Of a stretch of 64,000 bases of DNA, positions 28,141 through 38,257 are shown in pieces (the stretch's first letter is position 1; every line of letters begins with the position of its first letter). A program made the translations under genes and the position numbers. The stretch comes from Streptomyces sp. T12 (GTDB lineage Bacteria > Actinomycetota > Actinomycetes > Streptomycetales > Streptomycetaceae), in contig NZ_CP117866.1 in the NCBI RefSeq assembly GCF_028736035.1, positions 8,721,001 through 8,785,000 of the forward strand, read 5' to 3'. Below the pieces are notes generated by a model, which was not told the origin of the DNA, made no database searches, and saw nothing but the letters and a program-made list of their open reading frames with translations.

Positions 28141-29598
28141 TCAGTCCTCGCGCAGGGCGCGGACCGCCTCCTCCACGCGCTTGCCGTACTCCGGGTCGGC
28201 GGCGTGGAAGTGGGCCAGGTTCTTCTCGATCACGTCGTCGCGGGAGACCTGGGAGAGGCCACCGGCGATGTTCGCGATCAGCCGGGACTTCTCCTCGGCC
28301 GACATCAGCCGGTACAGCTCGCCGGCCTGGAAGAAGTGGTCGTCCTTGGTGTGCAGGGGCGCCTCGTGGGTGCCGGTGTGGCCGGTCACCGCCAGCGGGG
28401 CCGACAGCGGGCGGCCGGTCTCCACCGGGCCGTCGTAGGAGTTCGGCTCGTAGTTCTTCGCCGCGCGGCCCTGGGAGTTGGTCGCCATGAGGCCGTCACG
28501 GCCGTAGTTGTCGGCCACGGTCGCCTTGGGCGCGTTGACGGCCAGCTGGGTGTGGTTGACGCCCAGGCGGTAGCGGTGGGCGTCCGCGTAGGCGAACAGG
28601 CGGCCCTGGAGCATCTTGTCGGGGGAGGGGCCGATGCCCGGCACGAAGTTGTTCGGGGAGAACGCGGCCTGCTCCACCTCGGCGAAGACGTTGTCCGGGT
28701 TGCGGTCCAGGACCAGCCGGCCCACGCGCTGCAGCGGGTAGTCCTTGTGCGGCCAGACCTTGGTGAGGTCGAACGGGTTGAAGCGGTAGTCGGCCGCCTC
28801 GGCCGCCGGCATCAGCTGGACGTAGAGCGTCCAGGACGGGTGCACGCCCCGCTCGATGGCCTGGAGCAGGTCCGTCTGGTGGGAGTTGGCGTCCTTGCCC
28901 GCGAGCTCGGCGCCCTGCTCGGCGCTCAGGCAGCGGATGCCCTGGTTCGTCTTGAAGTGGTACTTGACGAAGAAGGCCTCGCCCTCGGCGTTCGTCCACT
29001 GGTAGGTGTGCGAGCCGTAGCCGTTCATGTGGCGGTACGACGCCGGGATGCCGCGGTCGCCCATCAGCCAGGTCACCTGGTGCGTGGCCTCGGGGGCGTG
29101 CGCCCAGAAGTCCCAGACGTTGTCGGGCTCCTGACGGCCCGTGAACGGGTCGCGCTTCTGCGAGTGGATGAAGTCGGGGAACTTGATCGGGTCCTTGATG
29201 AAGAACACCGGGGTGTTGTTCCCGACGAGGTCGTAATTGCCCTCTTCCGTATAGAACTTGACCGCGAAGCCGCGCGGGTCGCGGACCGCGTCCGCACCGC
29301 CCAGGCTGTCGGCCACGGTCGAGAAGCGCAGGAACACCTCGGTCCGCTTGCCCACCGCGCTCAGGAAGTCGGCGTGGGTGAAGCCGGTGACGTCGTCGGT
29401 CACCTCGAAGTGGCCGTACGCGCCGGAGCCCCGGGCGTGCACCACGCGCTCCGGAATGCGCTCGCGGTTGAAGCGCGCCAGCTTCTCCAGGAGGTGCTGG
29501 TCCTGGAGCAGGAGCGGGCCGCCGACGCCGGCGGAGGCTGAGTTCTGGTTGTCGGCGACCGGGGCGCCGGACTCGGTGGTGAGCACGCGCTTCGACAT
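28141..29598 (-). CDS. katA: Monofunctional heme catalase
   Basis: A 485-residue small-subunit catalase converting H2O2 to water and oxygen in the cytoplasm. The distal histidine is in [12 protein letters not shown], the active-site Asn in [12 protein letters not shown], and the proximal heme Tyr in [21 protein letters not shown] lies before the ATG. It sits among glyoxylate and purine catabolic genes, and its promoter region shares both regulon palindromes (29635-29709), including a 14-nt stretch identical to one in the allR-allB region. Likely role here: removing peroxide formed by urate oxidase. The symbol is given by family, not proven orthology. Confidence 0.93.
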   Translation of the reverse strand: MSKRVLTTESGAPVADNQNSASAGVGGPLLLQDQHLLEKLARFNRERIPERVVHARGSGAYGHFEVTDDVTGFTHADFLSAVGKRTEVFLRFSTVADSLGGADAVRDPRGFAVKFYTEEGNYDLVGNNTPVFFIKDPIKFPDFIHSQKRDPFTGRQEPDNVWDFWAHAPEATHQVTWLMGDRGIPASYRHMNGYGSHTYQWTNAEGEAFFVKYHFKTNQGIRCLSAEQGAELAGKDANSHQTDLLQAIERGVHPSWTLYVQLMPAAEAADYRFNPFDLTKVWPHKDYPLQRVGRLVLDRNPDNVFAEVEQAAFSPNNFVPGIGPSPDKMLQGRLFAYADAHRYRLGVNHTQLAVNAPKATVADNYGRDGLMATNSQGRAAKNYEPNSYDGPVETGRPLSAPLAVTGHTGTHEAPLHTKDDHFFQAGELYRLMSAEEKSRLIANIAGGLSQVSRDDVIEKNLAHFHAADPEYGKRVEEAVRALRED

Positions 29599-29622
29599 CG
29601 TGGACCTTCCGTGCGGGTGTCA

Positions 29623-29709
29623 GCGGAAAACTGTTTCCGCTTTGTGGAGCGTAGGAGTGGGGAGATCGGACGTCAACAGTTTGTTGAAGTGAAATCAACG
29701 GTTTGTTGA
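29623..29709. promoter_or_regulatory. Catalase promoter with two classes of palindrome
   Basis: GCGGAAA-N4-TTTCCGC at 29623-29640 overlaps TTCCG-N5-TGGAG at 29635-29649; the latter shares TTCCGCTTTGTGGA with the allR-allB region. Further upstream of the gene are two perfect TCAAC-N5-GTTGA boxes, 29673-29687 and 29695-29709, with starts 22 bp apart. Inferred AllR site(s) plus sites for a second regulator. Confidence 0.6.
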
Positions 29710-29800
29710 AGGTGATTCCGGGCCGCGGCGACGCCTGGGCGCGACAGGACAAGTGTCAGCGGCGCCGCGGCCCGGAAGTTTCTGGCGGATCTCTCCGGCG

Positions 29801-30715
29801 TCAGACCTGGGCGCCGGAGAGGCGCTCCACGGCCCGCAGCAGGGCCGAGTGGTCCAGGCCGCCGTCGCCCTGCGTGCGCAGGGACGCGACCAGCTGGGCG
29901 ACCACGGCACCGACCGGAAGGGCGGCGCCGACGTTGCGGGCGGCGTCCGTGACGATGCCCATGTCCTTGTGGTGCAGGTCGATACGGAAGCCGGGCTTGA
30001 AGTCCCGGTTCAGGAAGTTGTCCTTCTTCCGCGTCAGCACCGTCGAGCCGGCCAGGCCGCCGTTGAGGACGTCCAGCGCCGCCTTCAGGTCCACGCCTGA
30101 CTTCTCCAGGAAGACCACGGCCTCGGCGCATGCCTGGATGTTCACGGCGACGATCAGCTGGTTGGCCGCCTTCACGGTCTGACCCGAACCGTGCGGACCG
30201 CACAGCACGATGGTCTTGCCGAGGGCGTCGAGGATCGGCTTCGCGGCGTCGAAGTCGGCCTGCTCGCCGCCGACCATGATCGACAGTACGGCCTCGATGG
30301 CACCGGCCTCACCGCCGGACACGGGGGCGTCCAGGACGCGGATGCCCTTGTCCTTGGCGGCCTTCGCCAGGTCGACCGAGGTCTGCGGGGTGATCGAGGA
30401 CATGTCGATCAGCAGCGCGCCGGACCTGGCGTTCTCCAGGATGCCGTCGGGGCCGTAGGAGATGGCCTCGACCTGCGGGGAGGCCGGCACCATCGTGATG
30501 ACGACGTCGGCGTCCTTCACGGCCTCGGCGATCGAACCGGCGACCGTGCCACCGGCGGCGGCCAGGCGGTCCAGCTTGTCCTGCTCCAGGGTGAAGCCGG
30601 TGACGTCGTAACCCGCCTTGATCAGGTTCTCGGACATGGGGGAGCCCATGATGCCGAGGCCGATCCAGGCAATCGCCGGGCGGGTCGGGTGGGAAGAATC
30701 TGCGAGGTTGCTCAT
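29801..30715 (-). CDS. glxR: 2-hydroxy-3-oxopropionate (tartronate semialdehyde) reductase
   Basis: A 304-residue NAD(P)H-dependent beta-hydroxyacid dehydrogenase reducing tartronate semialdehyde to D-glycerate. The N-terminal Rossmann motif is WIGLGIMGSPMSENL, the substrate-binding signature DAPVSGGEAGAIEAVLSIMV, and the catalytic lysine region GSGQTVKAANQLIVAVNI. ATG 30715 has GAGAGG upstream. It lies 127 bp downstream of hyi on the same strand, with a Streptomyces intergenic repeat between them, probably in one transcript. Together with gcl it completes glyoxylate-to-glycerate conversion. The name glxR here means the reductase, not the unrelated corynebacterial regulator. Confidence 0.92.
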   Translation of the reverse strand: MSNLADSSHPTRPAIAWIGLGIMGSPMSENLIKAGYDVTGFTLEQDKLDRLAAAGGTVAGSIAEAVKDADVVITMVPASPQVEAISYGPDGILENARSGALLIDMSSITPQTSVDLAKAAKDKGIRVLDAPVSGGEAGAIEAVLSIMVGGEQADFDAAKPILDALGKTIVLCGPHGSGQTVKAANQLIVAVNIQACAEAVVFLEKSGVDLKAALDVLNGGLAGSTVLTRKKDNFLNRDFKPGFRIDLHHKDMGIVTDAARNVGAALPVGAVVAQLVASLRTQGDGGLDHSALLRAVERLSGAQV

Positions 30716-30770
30716 GATGGGGGTACCTCTCTGATACTGCTGTGCTAGGTCTGCGTGGCGCCGGTCAGTG

Positions 30771-30834
30771 ACAATCAGCCCGTCCGGCGTTTGAGGACGA
30801 GGCCCGTTCAGGGTCGAAGCGGGGGTCTGGCGGG
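30771..30834. repeat. Streptomyces dispersed intergenic repeat (GTTTGAGGACGAGGCC type)
   Basis: The stretch between hyi and glxR includes CGTCCGGCGTTTGAGGACGA and a GAAGCGGGGGTCTGG tail, which I recognise from memory as a repeat scattered through intergenic regions of many Streptomyces genomes. Only one copy is visible in this window. It may fold and affect read-through or mRNA stability between the two genes. Confidence 0.6.
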
Positions 30835-30842
30835 CGGTGCCG

Positions 30843-31682
30843 TCAGCGGGCGGCGCGCAGCTCCACCGGCAGCCAGTCGAACGCCTCCGCGCTCGGGCGG
30901 TCGCCCGGCTTGTACTCCAGGCCGACCCAACCCTCGTAGCCCGCCTTCTGCAGCTGGCCCAAAAGTTCCGCCAGCGGCAGCGTCCCCGTGCCCGGCGCGC
31001 CACGGCCCGGGTTGTCGGCGATCTGCACGTGGCCGGTCTTCGCGGCGTACTGCTCGATCACCTGCGGCAGGTCCTCGCCGTTCATGGACAGGTGGTAGAG
31101 GTCCATGAGGAACTTCGCGTTGCCCAGCCCCGTCGCCTCGTTGACCTTGTCGACGATGCCGACGCCGGCCGGGGCGGTCACCAGCGGGTACCGCGGCGAC
31201 TCCGGCTTGTTGAGGGTCTCGATCAGCAGGATCGCGCCGATCCGGTCGGCCGCCCGGGCCGCGAGGGTCAGGTTCTCCAGCGCGAGCGCGTCCTGCTCGG
31301 CCGGGTCCACGCCCTCGACGCGGTTGCCGTACAGGGCGTTGAGCGCGCGGCAGCCCAGGGATCGGGCGAAGTCGGCGGCCACGTCGATGTTGGCGCGGAA
31401 CCTCTCCGACTCCTCGCCCGGGATCGACAGGGCGCCACGGTCGGGGCCGGGCAGCTGACCGGCGTAGAAGTTCAGGCCGGTGAGCTGGACGCCCGCGTCC
31501 TCGATCGCCTTCTTCAGGGCGTCGAGCTCGGACTGCTCGGGGGTGGGGGAGTCGATCCAGGGCCACCACAGCTCGACCGCGGTGAAGCCGGCCGCGGCGG
31601 CGGCCGCGGGGCGCTCCAGGAGCGGGAGTTCCGTGAAGAGGATCGACAGGTTGACGTTGAAGCGCTGCTCTGCGAATCCCAT
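30843..31682 (-). CDS. hyi: Hydroxypyruvate isomerase
   Basis: A 279-residue TIM-barrel isomerase interconverting hydroxypyruvate and tartronate semialdehyde. Family blocks: NVNLSILFTELPLLER, GFTAVELWWPW, ILLIETLNKPESPRYPL (metal-binding Glu), FLMDLYHLSMNGED (metal Asp/His), HVQIADNPGRGAPGTG and GLEYKPGDR. ATG 31682 has GGGAG upstream. First gene of the hyi-glxR unit; two palindromes of the regulon type lie 30-66 bp upstream of it. Confidence 0.92.
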   Translation of the reverse strand: MGFAEQRFNVNLSILFTELPLLERPAAAAAAGFTAVELWWPWIDSPTPEQSELDALKKAIEDAGVQLTGLNFYAGQLPGPDRGALSIPGEESERFRANIDVAADFARSLGCRALNALYGNRVEGVDPAEQDALALENLTLAARAADRIGAILLIETLNKPESPRYPLVTAPAGVGIVDKVNEATGLGNAKFLMDLYHLSMNGEDLPQVIEQYAAKTGHVQIADNPGRGAPGTGTLPLAELLGQLQKAGYEGWVGLEYKPGDRPSAEAFDWLPVELRAAR

Positions 31683-31712
31683 GTCGCCGGCGCTCCCTTC
31701 CGTTGGTCGAGA

Positions 31713-31748
31713 TTCCATATTGCGGAAGTTAGTTTCTGCCTACTGGAA
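31713..31748. promoter_or_regulatory. Paired TTCC-N7-GGAA palindromes upstream of hyi
   Basis: TTCCA-N5-CGGAA at 31713-31727 and TTCTG-N5-TGGAA at 31734-31748 (one mismatch), with starts exactly 21 bp apart as at gcl, aceB and allR-allB. Putative AllR operator for hyi-glxR, possibly also affecting the divergent 31820 gene. Confidence 0.65.
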
Positions 31749-31819
31749 GATTGTCGCCGTGTGTCGAAGCTTGTCAAGAGGGGTCGGCGGAAAGCGTCAC
31801 CGGGCGTTAGGTTGAGCGC

Positions 31820-32071
31820 GTGCGATTGAGAGTGGAGTTCACGACCGAGCCGTTCGACCTCGACGAGGCACCCGCGCACGCGCTGGTGGCCCGCGAGGTC
31901 ATCGAGGCGGCCGAGCTCGACGCGGTGGACGTCGGCCCGTTCGGCAACACGGCGGAGGGCGGTGCCGACGCCGTGCTCACCGCCCTGGATGCCCTGCTGC
32001 GCAAGAGCCTGGAAGCCGGCGCCACCCGGATCTCCCTCCAGATCAATGTGATCGGGGAGGGTGAGCAGTGA
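31820..32071 (+). CDS. Small conserved protein (83 aa) coupled to an HTH regulator
   Basis: An 83-residue acidic protein (DEAPAHALVAREVIEAAELD, DAVDVGPFGNTAEGGADAVL, ISLQINVIGEGEQ) with a likely alpha/beta ferredoxin-like shape but no recognised family. Its stop overlaps the GTG of the next gene (GTGA), so the pair is co-translated. It is divergent from hyi across 137 bp and upstream of the urate genes; a sensory or accessory role for the HTH partner is an inference. Confidence 0.75.
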   Translation: MRLRVEFTTEPFDLDEAPAHALVAREVIEAAELDAVDVGPFGNTAEGGADAVLTALDALLRKSLEAGATRISLQINVIGEGEQ

Positions 32072-32436
32072 CCGGCACCGGCGAGGAGCCCTTCATCGCG
32101 GCCGTGAAGCCGCTGGTCGACGCCATGGGCGGCGAGATAATCGCGCCGGACGAGGCCGGCCCCGAGGACGTCGTGCTCTCCTGGGGCGGCGCCGACGTCC
32201 TCGCCGTACGCCTGCCCCAGCTGGCCGACTCCCTGGACCACATCCTGGCCGCCATGGAGCGCAGGAAGGGCAAGCCGCTGGCCGACCTGGACCGCAAGGC
32301 CAAGCAGGAGGTCGTGCGGATACTCGAGGCGCGCGGCGCCTTCTCCGTGCGGCACGGCGTGGAGACCGTGGCGAGCGCGCTCGGGGTGAGCCGCTTCACG
32401 GTCTACAACTACCTCAACCGTGAGAAGGGCGCCTGA
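32068..32436 (+). CDS. Helix-turn-helix protein (Fis-type HTH) upstream of the urate operon
   Basis: A 122-residue protein. Residues 1-60 are an acidic alpha/beta region; residues about 70-120 are a KQEVVRILEARGAF helix followed by a Fis/HTH_8-like motif (VETVASALGVSRFTVYNYLN), similar to PucR or transcription-factor C-termini. Co-translated with the 83-aa gene. Ending 123 bp before uraD, it is a good candidate for a second local regulator, for example of the TCAAC-N5-GTTGA boxes; this is inference. Confidence 0.75.
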   Translation: MTGTGEEPFIAAVKPLVDAMGGEIIAPDEAGPEDVVLSWGGADVLAVRLPQLADSLDHILAAMERRKGKPLADLDRKAKQEVVRILEARGAFSVRHGVETVASALGVSRFTVYNYLNREKGA

Positions 32437-32468
32437 GGCGTCCTGCCCGGTTTCGTTACCGCGAATTT

Positions 32469-32483
32469 TCAACAAAGTGTTGA
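32469..32483. promoter_or_regulatory. TCAAC-N5-GTTGA palindrome upstream of uraD
   Basis: A perfect 5-bp-arm inverted repeat 77-91 bp before the uraD start, matching boxes at katA, aceB and allB. A degenerate TTCG-N6-CGAA lies about 17 bp upstream of it. Confidence 0.6.
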
Positions 32484-32559
32484 CGTCTCGTCGTCGTAGG
32501 GCGTTAGCTATCGGCACGCCCGTTCAGTACGAAGGCCCTTCGCGGCCACGGAGGCTCCC

Positions 32560-33069
32560 GTGACGTCGAATTCCACGCCCTCGGGCCTGGCCCGGTTCAA
32601 CGCCCTGGAGGAGCACGCGGCCCACGCCGCCCTCCTTGAGGCGTGTGCCTCCACGGCGTGGGCGAAGCGACTGCTCGCCGCCCGCCCCTACGCCGCCGCC
32701 GACGACCTCTACACCGCCAGTGACGCCGCCACGGCCGAGCTGACCGCCGAGGACCTGGCCGAGGCGATGGCCGGGCACCCGCCGATCGGCCGCCCCAAGC
32801 CGGGCGACCCGACCTCGGCCCGGGAGCAGCGCGGCATGGCCGGCGCCTCCGAGGAGCTCAAGGCCGAGATGCTCGAACTCAACCTGGCCTACCAGGACAA
32901 GTTCGGCCACGTCTTCCTGATCTGCGCCACCGGCCGGACCGGCGAGCAGATGCGCGACGCGGTCAAGGAACGGATCGGCAACTCGCCGGAGCAGGAGCGG
33001 GAGATCGTCCGCACCGAGCTGGGCAAGATCAACCGCATCCGGCTCGCCCGACTCGTCGAAGAGGACTGA
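32560..33069 (+). CDS. uraD: OHCU decarboxylase
   Basis: A 169-residue enzyme decarboxylating 2-oxo-4-hydroxy-4-carboxy-5-ureidoimidazoline to S-allantoin, the third step of urate degradation. FNALEEHAAHAALLEACAST is the family start; the catalytic His is in AGHPPIGRPK, with SAREQRGM (Glu) and FGHVFLICATGRTGEQM following. CGGAGG lies 5 bp before the GTG start. First gene of the uraD-uraH-uricase set; 7 bp separate it from uraH. Confidence 0.93.
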   Translation: MTSNSTPSGLARFNALEEHAAHAALLEACASTAWAKRLLAARPYAAADDLYTASDAATAELTAEDLAEAMAGHPPIGRPKPGDPTSAREQRGMAGASEELKAEMLELNLAYQDKFGHVFLICATGRTGEQMRDAVKERIGNSPEQEREIVRTELGKINRIRLARLVEED

Positions 33070-33076
33070 CCAAGCC

Positions 33077-33469
33077 ATGAGCACCAGCACCACCGCCTCG
33101 GTGTCCACGCACATCCTGGACACCAGCATCGGCCGCCCCGCCGAGGGCGTCGCCATCCAGCTCTCTGCCCGCAGCGGCCGGGATGCCGAGTGGCAGGCGC
33201 TCGGCGGCTCCGTGACCGACGCGGACGGGCGGTGCAAGGACCTCCCCGCGCTGCCGGAGGGGACCACACACGTACGGCTCGACTTCGCGGTGGAGCCGTA
33301 TTTCGAGAAGAAGCAAGCCGATGCGCAGCAGGACGCCCCCGCGAATCGGGACAGCGGTGCCGTGTTCTTCCCCGAGGTGGCGATCACCTTCGCCGTCAAG
33401 CCCGGGGAGCACTACCACGTGCCGCTGCTGCTCAACCCGTTCGGCTACTCCGTTTACCGAGGGAGCTAG
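33077..33469 (+). CDS. uraH: 5-hydroxyisourate hydrolase (transthyretin-like)
   Basis: A 130-residue hydrolase opening 5-hydroxyisourate to OHCU. The diagnostic residues are present: STHILDTSIGRPAEG (His in HxLD), an Arg in the central strand THVRLDF, and the C-terminal YRGS that closes the active site of true HIU hydrolases, distinguishing them from hormone-binding transthyretins. Co-transcribed with uraD (7-bp gap) and the uricase gene (5-bp gap). Confidence 0.94.
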   Translation: MSTSTTASVSTHILDTSIGRPAEGVAIQLSARSGRDAEWQALGGSVTDADGRCKDLPALPEGTTHVRLDFAVEPYFEKKQADAQQDAPANRDSGAVFFPEVAITFAVKPGEHYHVPLLLNPFGYSVYRGS

Positions 33470-33474
33470 CAGAC

Positions 33475-34422
33475 ATGACACTCAATTCCCGCCCTGCCCG
33501 CCCTGTGATCCTGGGACAGAACCAGTACGGCAAGGCCGAGAACCGAGTCGTAAAGATCACGCGGGACGGCGCCACCCATCACATCAAGGACCTGAACGTA
33601 TCCGTGGCGCTGAGCGGCGACATGGACGAGGTCCACTACTCCGGCTCGAACGCCAACGTCCTGCCGACCGACACAACCAAGAACACGGTGTACGCGTTCG
33701 CCAAGGAGTACGGCATCGAGTCGGCCGAGCAGTTCGGCATCCACCTCGCCCGTCACTTCGTCACCTCGCAGGAACCGATCCACCAGGCCCGGATCCGTAT
33801 CGAGGAGTACGCCTGGGAGCGGATCGCGGCCTCCGACGCCAACTCGCAGTTCATCGGCGCGGACGAGGTCAAGCACTCCTTCGTCCGCAAGGGCCAGGAG
33901 ACGCGGGTCACGCAGATCACCTACGACGGTGAGAAGTGGGAGGTCATCTCCGGCCTCAAGGACCTCGTCGTGATGAACTCGACCAACTCCGAGTTCTGGG
34001 GCTACGTCAAGGACAAGTACACGACGCTCCAGGAGGCGCACGACCGCATCCTGGCCACCCAGGTCTCCGGCCGCTGGCGGTTCAACTGGACCGACGACGA
34101 GCAGCGGATGCCCAACTGGGAGAAGTCCTACGAGCAGACCAAGAAGCACATGCTCCAGGCCTTCGCCGAGACCTACTCGCTCTCGCTCCAGCAGACCCTG
34201 TACCAAATGGGTTCGCGGATCATCAACAACCGCAGCGAGATAGACGAGGTCCGCTTCTCCCTCCCGAACAAGCACCACTTCCTGGTGGACCTGGAGCCGT
34301 TCGGGCTGAAGAACGACAACGAGGTGTACTTCGCCGCCGACCGCCCCTACGGCCTGATCGAGGCCACCATCCTGCGGGACGGCTGCGAGGCGAAGATCCC
34401 CATGGACCTCACCAACCTGTAA
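33475..34422 (+). CDS. pucL: Urate oxidase (uricase)
   Basis: A 315-residue cofactor-free oxidase converting urate, O2 and water to 5-hydroxyisourate and H2O2. Tandem T-fold features: ILGQNQYGKAENRVVKITRD near the N-terminus (with the catalytic Lys), TDTTKNTVYAFAKEYGIE (Thr of the triad), NSEFWGYVKDKYTTL and SRIINNRSEIDEVRFSLPNK, which includes the Gln/Asn-His substrate region. ATG 33475 lies 5 bp after uraH. It makes peroxide, consistent with catalase belonging to the same inferred regulon. Confidence 0.95.
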   Translation: MTLNSRPARPVILGQNQYGKAENRVVKITRDGATHHIKDLNVSVALSGDMDEVHYSGSNANVLPTDTTKNTVYAFAKEYGIESAEQFGIHLARHFVTSQEPIHQARIRIEEYAWERIAASDANSQFIGADEVKHSFVRKGQETRVTQITYDGEKWEVISGLKDLVVMNSTNSEFWGYVKDKYTTLQEAHDRILATQVSGRWRFNWTDDEQRMPNWEKSYEQTKKHMLQAFAETYSLSLQQTLYQMGSRIINNRSEIDEVRFSLPNKHHFLVDLEPFGLKNDNEVYFAADRPYGLIEATILRDGCEAKIPMDLTNL

Positions 34423-34444
34423 GCCAGCAACTCCATTTCGGCAC

Positions 34445-34487
34445 CCGCGGCCGGAGGGGCGGGCCTTCGAAGGCTCCCCGGCCGCGG
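34445..34487 (+). terminator. Hairpin after the uricase gene
   Basis: Perfect 10-bp arms (34445-34454 and 34478-34487) enclosing an inner GCCTTCGAAGGC stem. Terminator or attenuator between the uricase gene and the deaminase gene. Confidence 0.6.
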
Positions 34488-34558
34488 TACTCAAATCCCC
34501 CAGGGTCCTGCCGTGCCCTCCCGAACTCAGCACAACTCCCGTGAAAAAGGGGCGAATC

Positions 34559-35938
34559 ATGGCAGCAGCCCAGCGCATCGTCATCGAGAACTGTTCGATC
34601 GCGACGGTGGACGCGAACGACACCGAGTACGCCACGGGCCACGTCGTCATCGCGGACAACCGCATCGAGTCGCTCGGCGCGGGCAAGGCGCCCGAGGGCC
34701 TGGAGAACGTCGTACGCCGTATCGACGCCACCGGGCACCTGGTCACCCCCGGCCTGGTCAACACCCATCACCACTTCTACCAGTGGATCACCCGGGGCCT
34801 GGCCACGGACCACAACCTCTTCAACTGGCTCGTCGCCCTCTACCCGACGTGGGCGCGCATCGACGAGCAGATGGTGCGTTCCGCCGCGCAGGGCTCGCTG
34901 GCGATGATGGCCCGCGGTGGCGTCACCACCGCCATGGACCACCACTACGTCTACCCGCAGGGCTCCGGCGACCTCTCCGGCGCCATCATCGGCGCCGCCC
35001 GCGACATGGGCGTCCGCTTCACCCTCGCCCGCGGCTCCATGGACCGCAGCGAGAAGGACGGCGGCCTGCCGCCGGACTTCGCCGTCGAGACCCTCGAAGG
35101 CGCGCTGGCCGGGACCGAGGAGACCGTCAAGCGGCACCACGACGCCTCCTTCGACGCGATGACCCAGGTCGCCGTCGCCCCCTGCTCCCCCTTCTCCATC
35201 TCCACCGAGCTCCTCAAGCAGGGTGCCGAGCTGGCCCGCCGCCTCGGCGTGCGCATGCACACCCACGGTTCGGAGACCGTGGAGGAGGAGAAGTTCTGCC
35301 ACGAGCTGTTCGGCATGGGCCCGACCGACTACTTCGAGTCCACCGGCTGGCTCGGCGAGGACGTGTGGATGGCGCACTGCGTCCACATGAACGACTCCGA
35401 CATCGCCGCCTTCGCCCGCACGAAGACGGGTGTCGCCCACTGCCCGTCCTCCAACGCCCGCCTCGCGGCCGGCATCGCCCGCGTCCCCGACATGCTCGCG
35501 GCGGGCGTCCCGGTCGGCCTCGGCGTCGACGGCACGGCGTCCAACGAGTCCGGCGAGCTGCACACCGAACTGCGCAACGCCCTGCTCATCAACCGCCTCG
35601 GCGCCCACCGCGAGGCCGCCCTGAACGCCCGCCAGGCCCTGCGCCTCGGGACGTACGGCGGTGCCCAGGTCCTCGGCCGCGCCGCCGAGATCGGCTCGCT
35701 GGAGCCGGGCAAGCTGGCCGACCTCGTGCTGTGGAAGCTGGACACCCTCGCCCATGCCTCCATCGCCGACCCGGTGACCGCGCTGGTCTTCGGCGCGGCG
35801 GCCCCGGTCACGGCGTCGTTCGTGAACGGCCGGCAGATCGTGGAGGACGGGCGGCTGCTCACGGCCGACGAGGACGCCATCGCCCGCTCGACGCGGGAAG
35901 AGGCACAGCGGCTGGCGAGGATCGCCGCGCAGGCCTGA
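34559..35938 (+). CDS. Amidohydrolase, probable 8-oxoguanine deaminase
   Basis: A 459-residue amidohydrolase-superfamily deaminase (TrzF/ATZ group). Metal ligands: VNTHHHFYQWITRGLA (HxH motif), RMHTHGSETVEEEKF (third His), WMAHCVHMNDSD (fourth His) and GLGVDGTASNESGEL (catalytic Asp). The pattern matches 8-oxoguanine deaminase, whose product is urate. This agrees with its position after the uricase gene and before a purine permease. Guanine deaminase is less likely given these motifs but not excluded. ATG 34559 has AAGGGG at 6 bp; a GTG at 34541 in frame adds six residues. Confidence 0.85.
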   Translation: MAAAQRIVIENCSIATVDANDTEYATGHVVIADNRIESLGAGKAPEGLENVVRRIDATGHLVTPGLVNTHHHFYQWITRGLATDHNLFNWLVALYPTWARIDEQMVRSAAQGSLAMMARGGVTTAMDHHYVYPQGSGDLSGAIIGAARDMGVRFTLARGSMDRSEKDGGLPPDFAVETLEGALAGTEETVKRHHDASFDAMTQVAVAPCSPFSISTELLKQGAELARRLGVRMHTHGSETVEEEKFCHELFGMGPTDYFESTGWLGEDVWMAHCVHMNDSDIAAFARTKTGVAHCPSSNARLAAGIARVPDMLAAGVPVGLGVDGTASNESGELHTELRNALLINRLGAHREAALNARQALRLGTYGGAQVLGRAAEIGSLEPGKLADLVLWKLDTLAHASIADPVTALVFGAAAPVTASFVNGRQIVEDGRLLTADEDAIARSTREEAQRLARIAAQA

Positions 35939-36027
35939 CGCAGGCCTGACCAGTTGAAGATCTCCGGTCGAGAGGGACGGCTCCCGACCGGTGCCGTGGA
36001 CCCGAGCGGGGTCCATGGCGGCCGTCT

Positions 36028-36057
36028 CCGGGGCGCGCGTGGACGCGTGCGCCCCGG
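36028..36057. terminator. Hairpin between the deaminase and permease genes
   Basis: Arms 36028-36036 and 36049-36057 (9 bp, perfect) flank a 12-nt loop, about 90 bp after the deaminase stop. Just before it is a weaker stem around GTGGACCC. Confidence 0.5.
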
Positions 36058-36170
36058 AACGGTCTCCGTTTCCCCCAGAACGGGCCCGTCCCCGGTCCCG
36101 CACGACCGCGTACCACCTCCTTGAACCCGCGTCAGAGCCGACGCGTTTAACCGACCGGAGGAGAGCCGCA

Positions 36171-37574
<1,404 letters not shown>

Positions 37575-38206
37575 GGTTGGCGAACAGCTCGGCCTGCTCG
37601 ATGGCGTCGTCCAGCGCATGGTGCGTGTGACGGCGCCGCGACAGCAGCTCGCGCGGCATCGTGCCCTTGGCCACCGCACGCAGGGGCAGCCCGGCCTTGG
37701 TGGCGTACAGCGTCTTCATGTCGAGGCAGCCCGAGTGGCCGAAGGGGCTCGCCCCGGTGAAGCGGATCAAGTACCAGTACAGGAACGTCCAGTCGTACGA
37801 CGCCGGGTAGCCGCACATCACCGGCTGCGCGTCGCCGCCGACCTCGCGCACCCAGCGCGTGAACTGCGCGAGGGCCAGGGCGGGATCGAGGCCCTCCTTC
37901 CCGAGGCGCTCGCGGTCGAGCCCGCTCACGGCCAGCGCCTCGGGCACGAACTCCTCGCCGATCGGGCGGAGTTCGCGATAGAAGGTGTGCTGCTCGGGGT
38001 CGGCCGCCGTGAACCCGTCGGCGTCCTGGACCCCGGCGACCGCCGCGCCGAGGCTCAGCATCGAGTACGGACCCGGGATCGGGCCGTCGGCCTCGATGTC
38101 GACGGAGATGTAGAGGCTGGGTCTGATGCGTCGTGCGGCCATGGAGCGGGAGCATCCCAGGTGTCCGGGACTTTCCGCACCCGAATTCCGCTTAGGCTTC
38201 TGCCTC

Positions 38207-38225
38207 GGTCAACTCATGGTTGACC
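38207..38225. promoter_or_regulatory. GGTCAAC-N5-GTTGACC palindrome between exonuclease and kinase
   Basis: A perfect 7-bp-arm inverted repeat in the 115-bp divergent region. Its core is the same TCAAC-N5-GTTGA seen at katA, uraD, aceB and allB, 33 bp before the kinase ATG. Confidence 0.55.
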
Positions 38226-38257
38226 CGGGGTTCAGGGGATGAGGGGGAAGCGGGCCG

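Noticed and set aside
35928..35950. Repeated GCAGGCCTGAC at the end of the deaminase gene
   Set aside because: Only two 11-bp copies; likely a small local duplication with no evident function.
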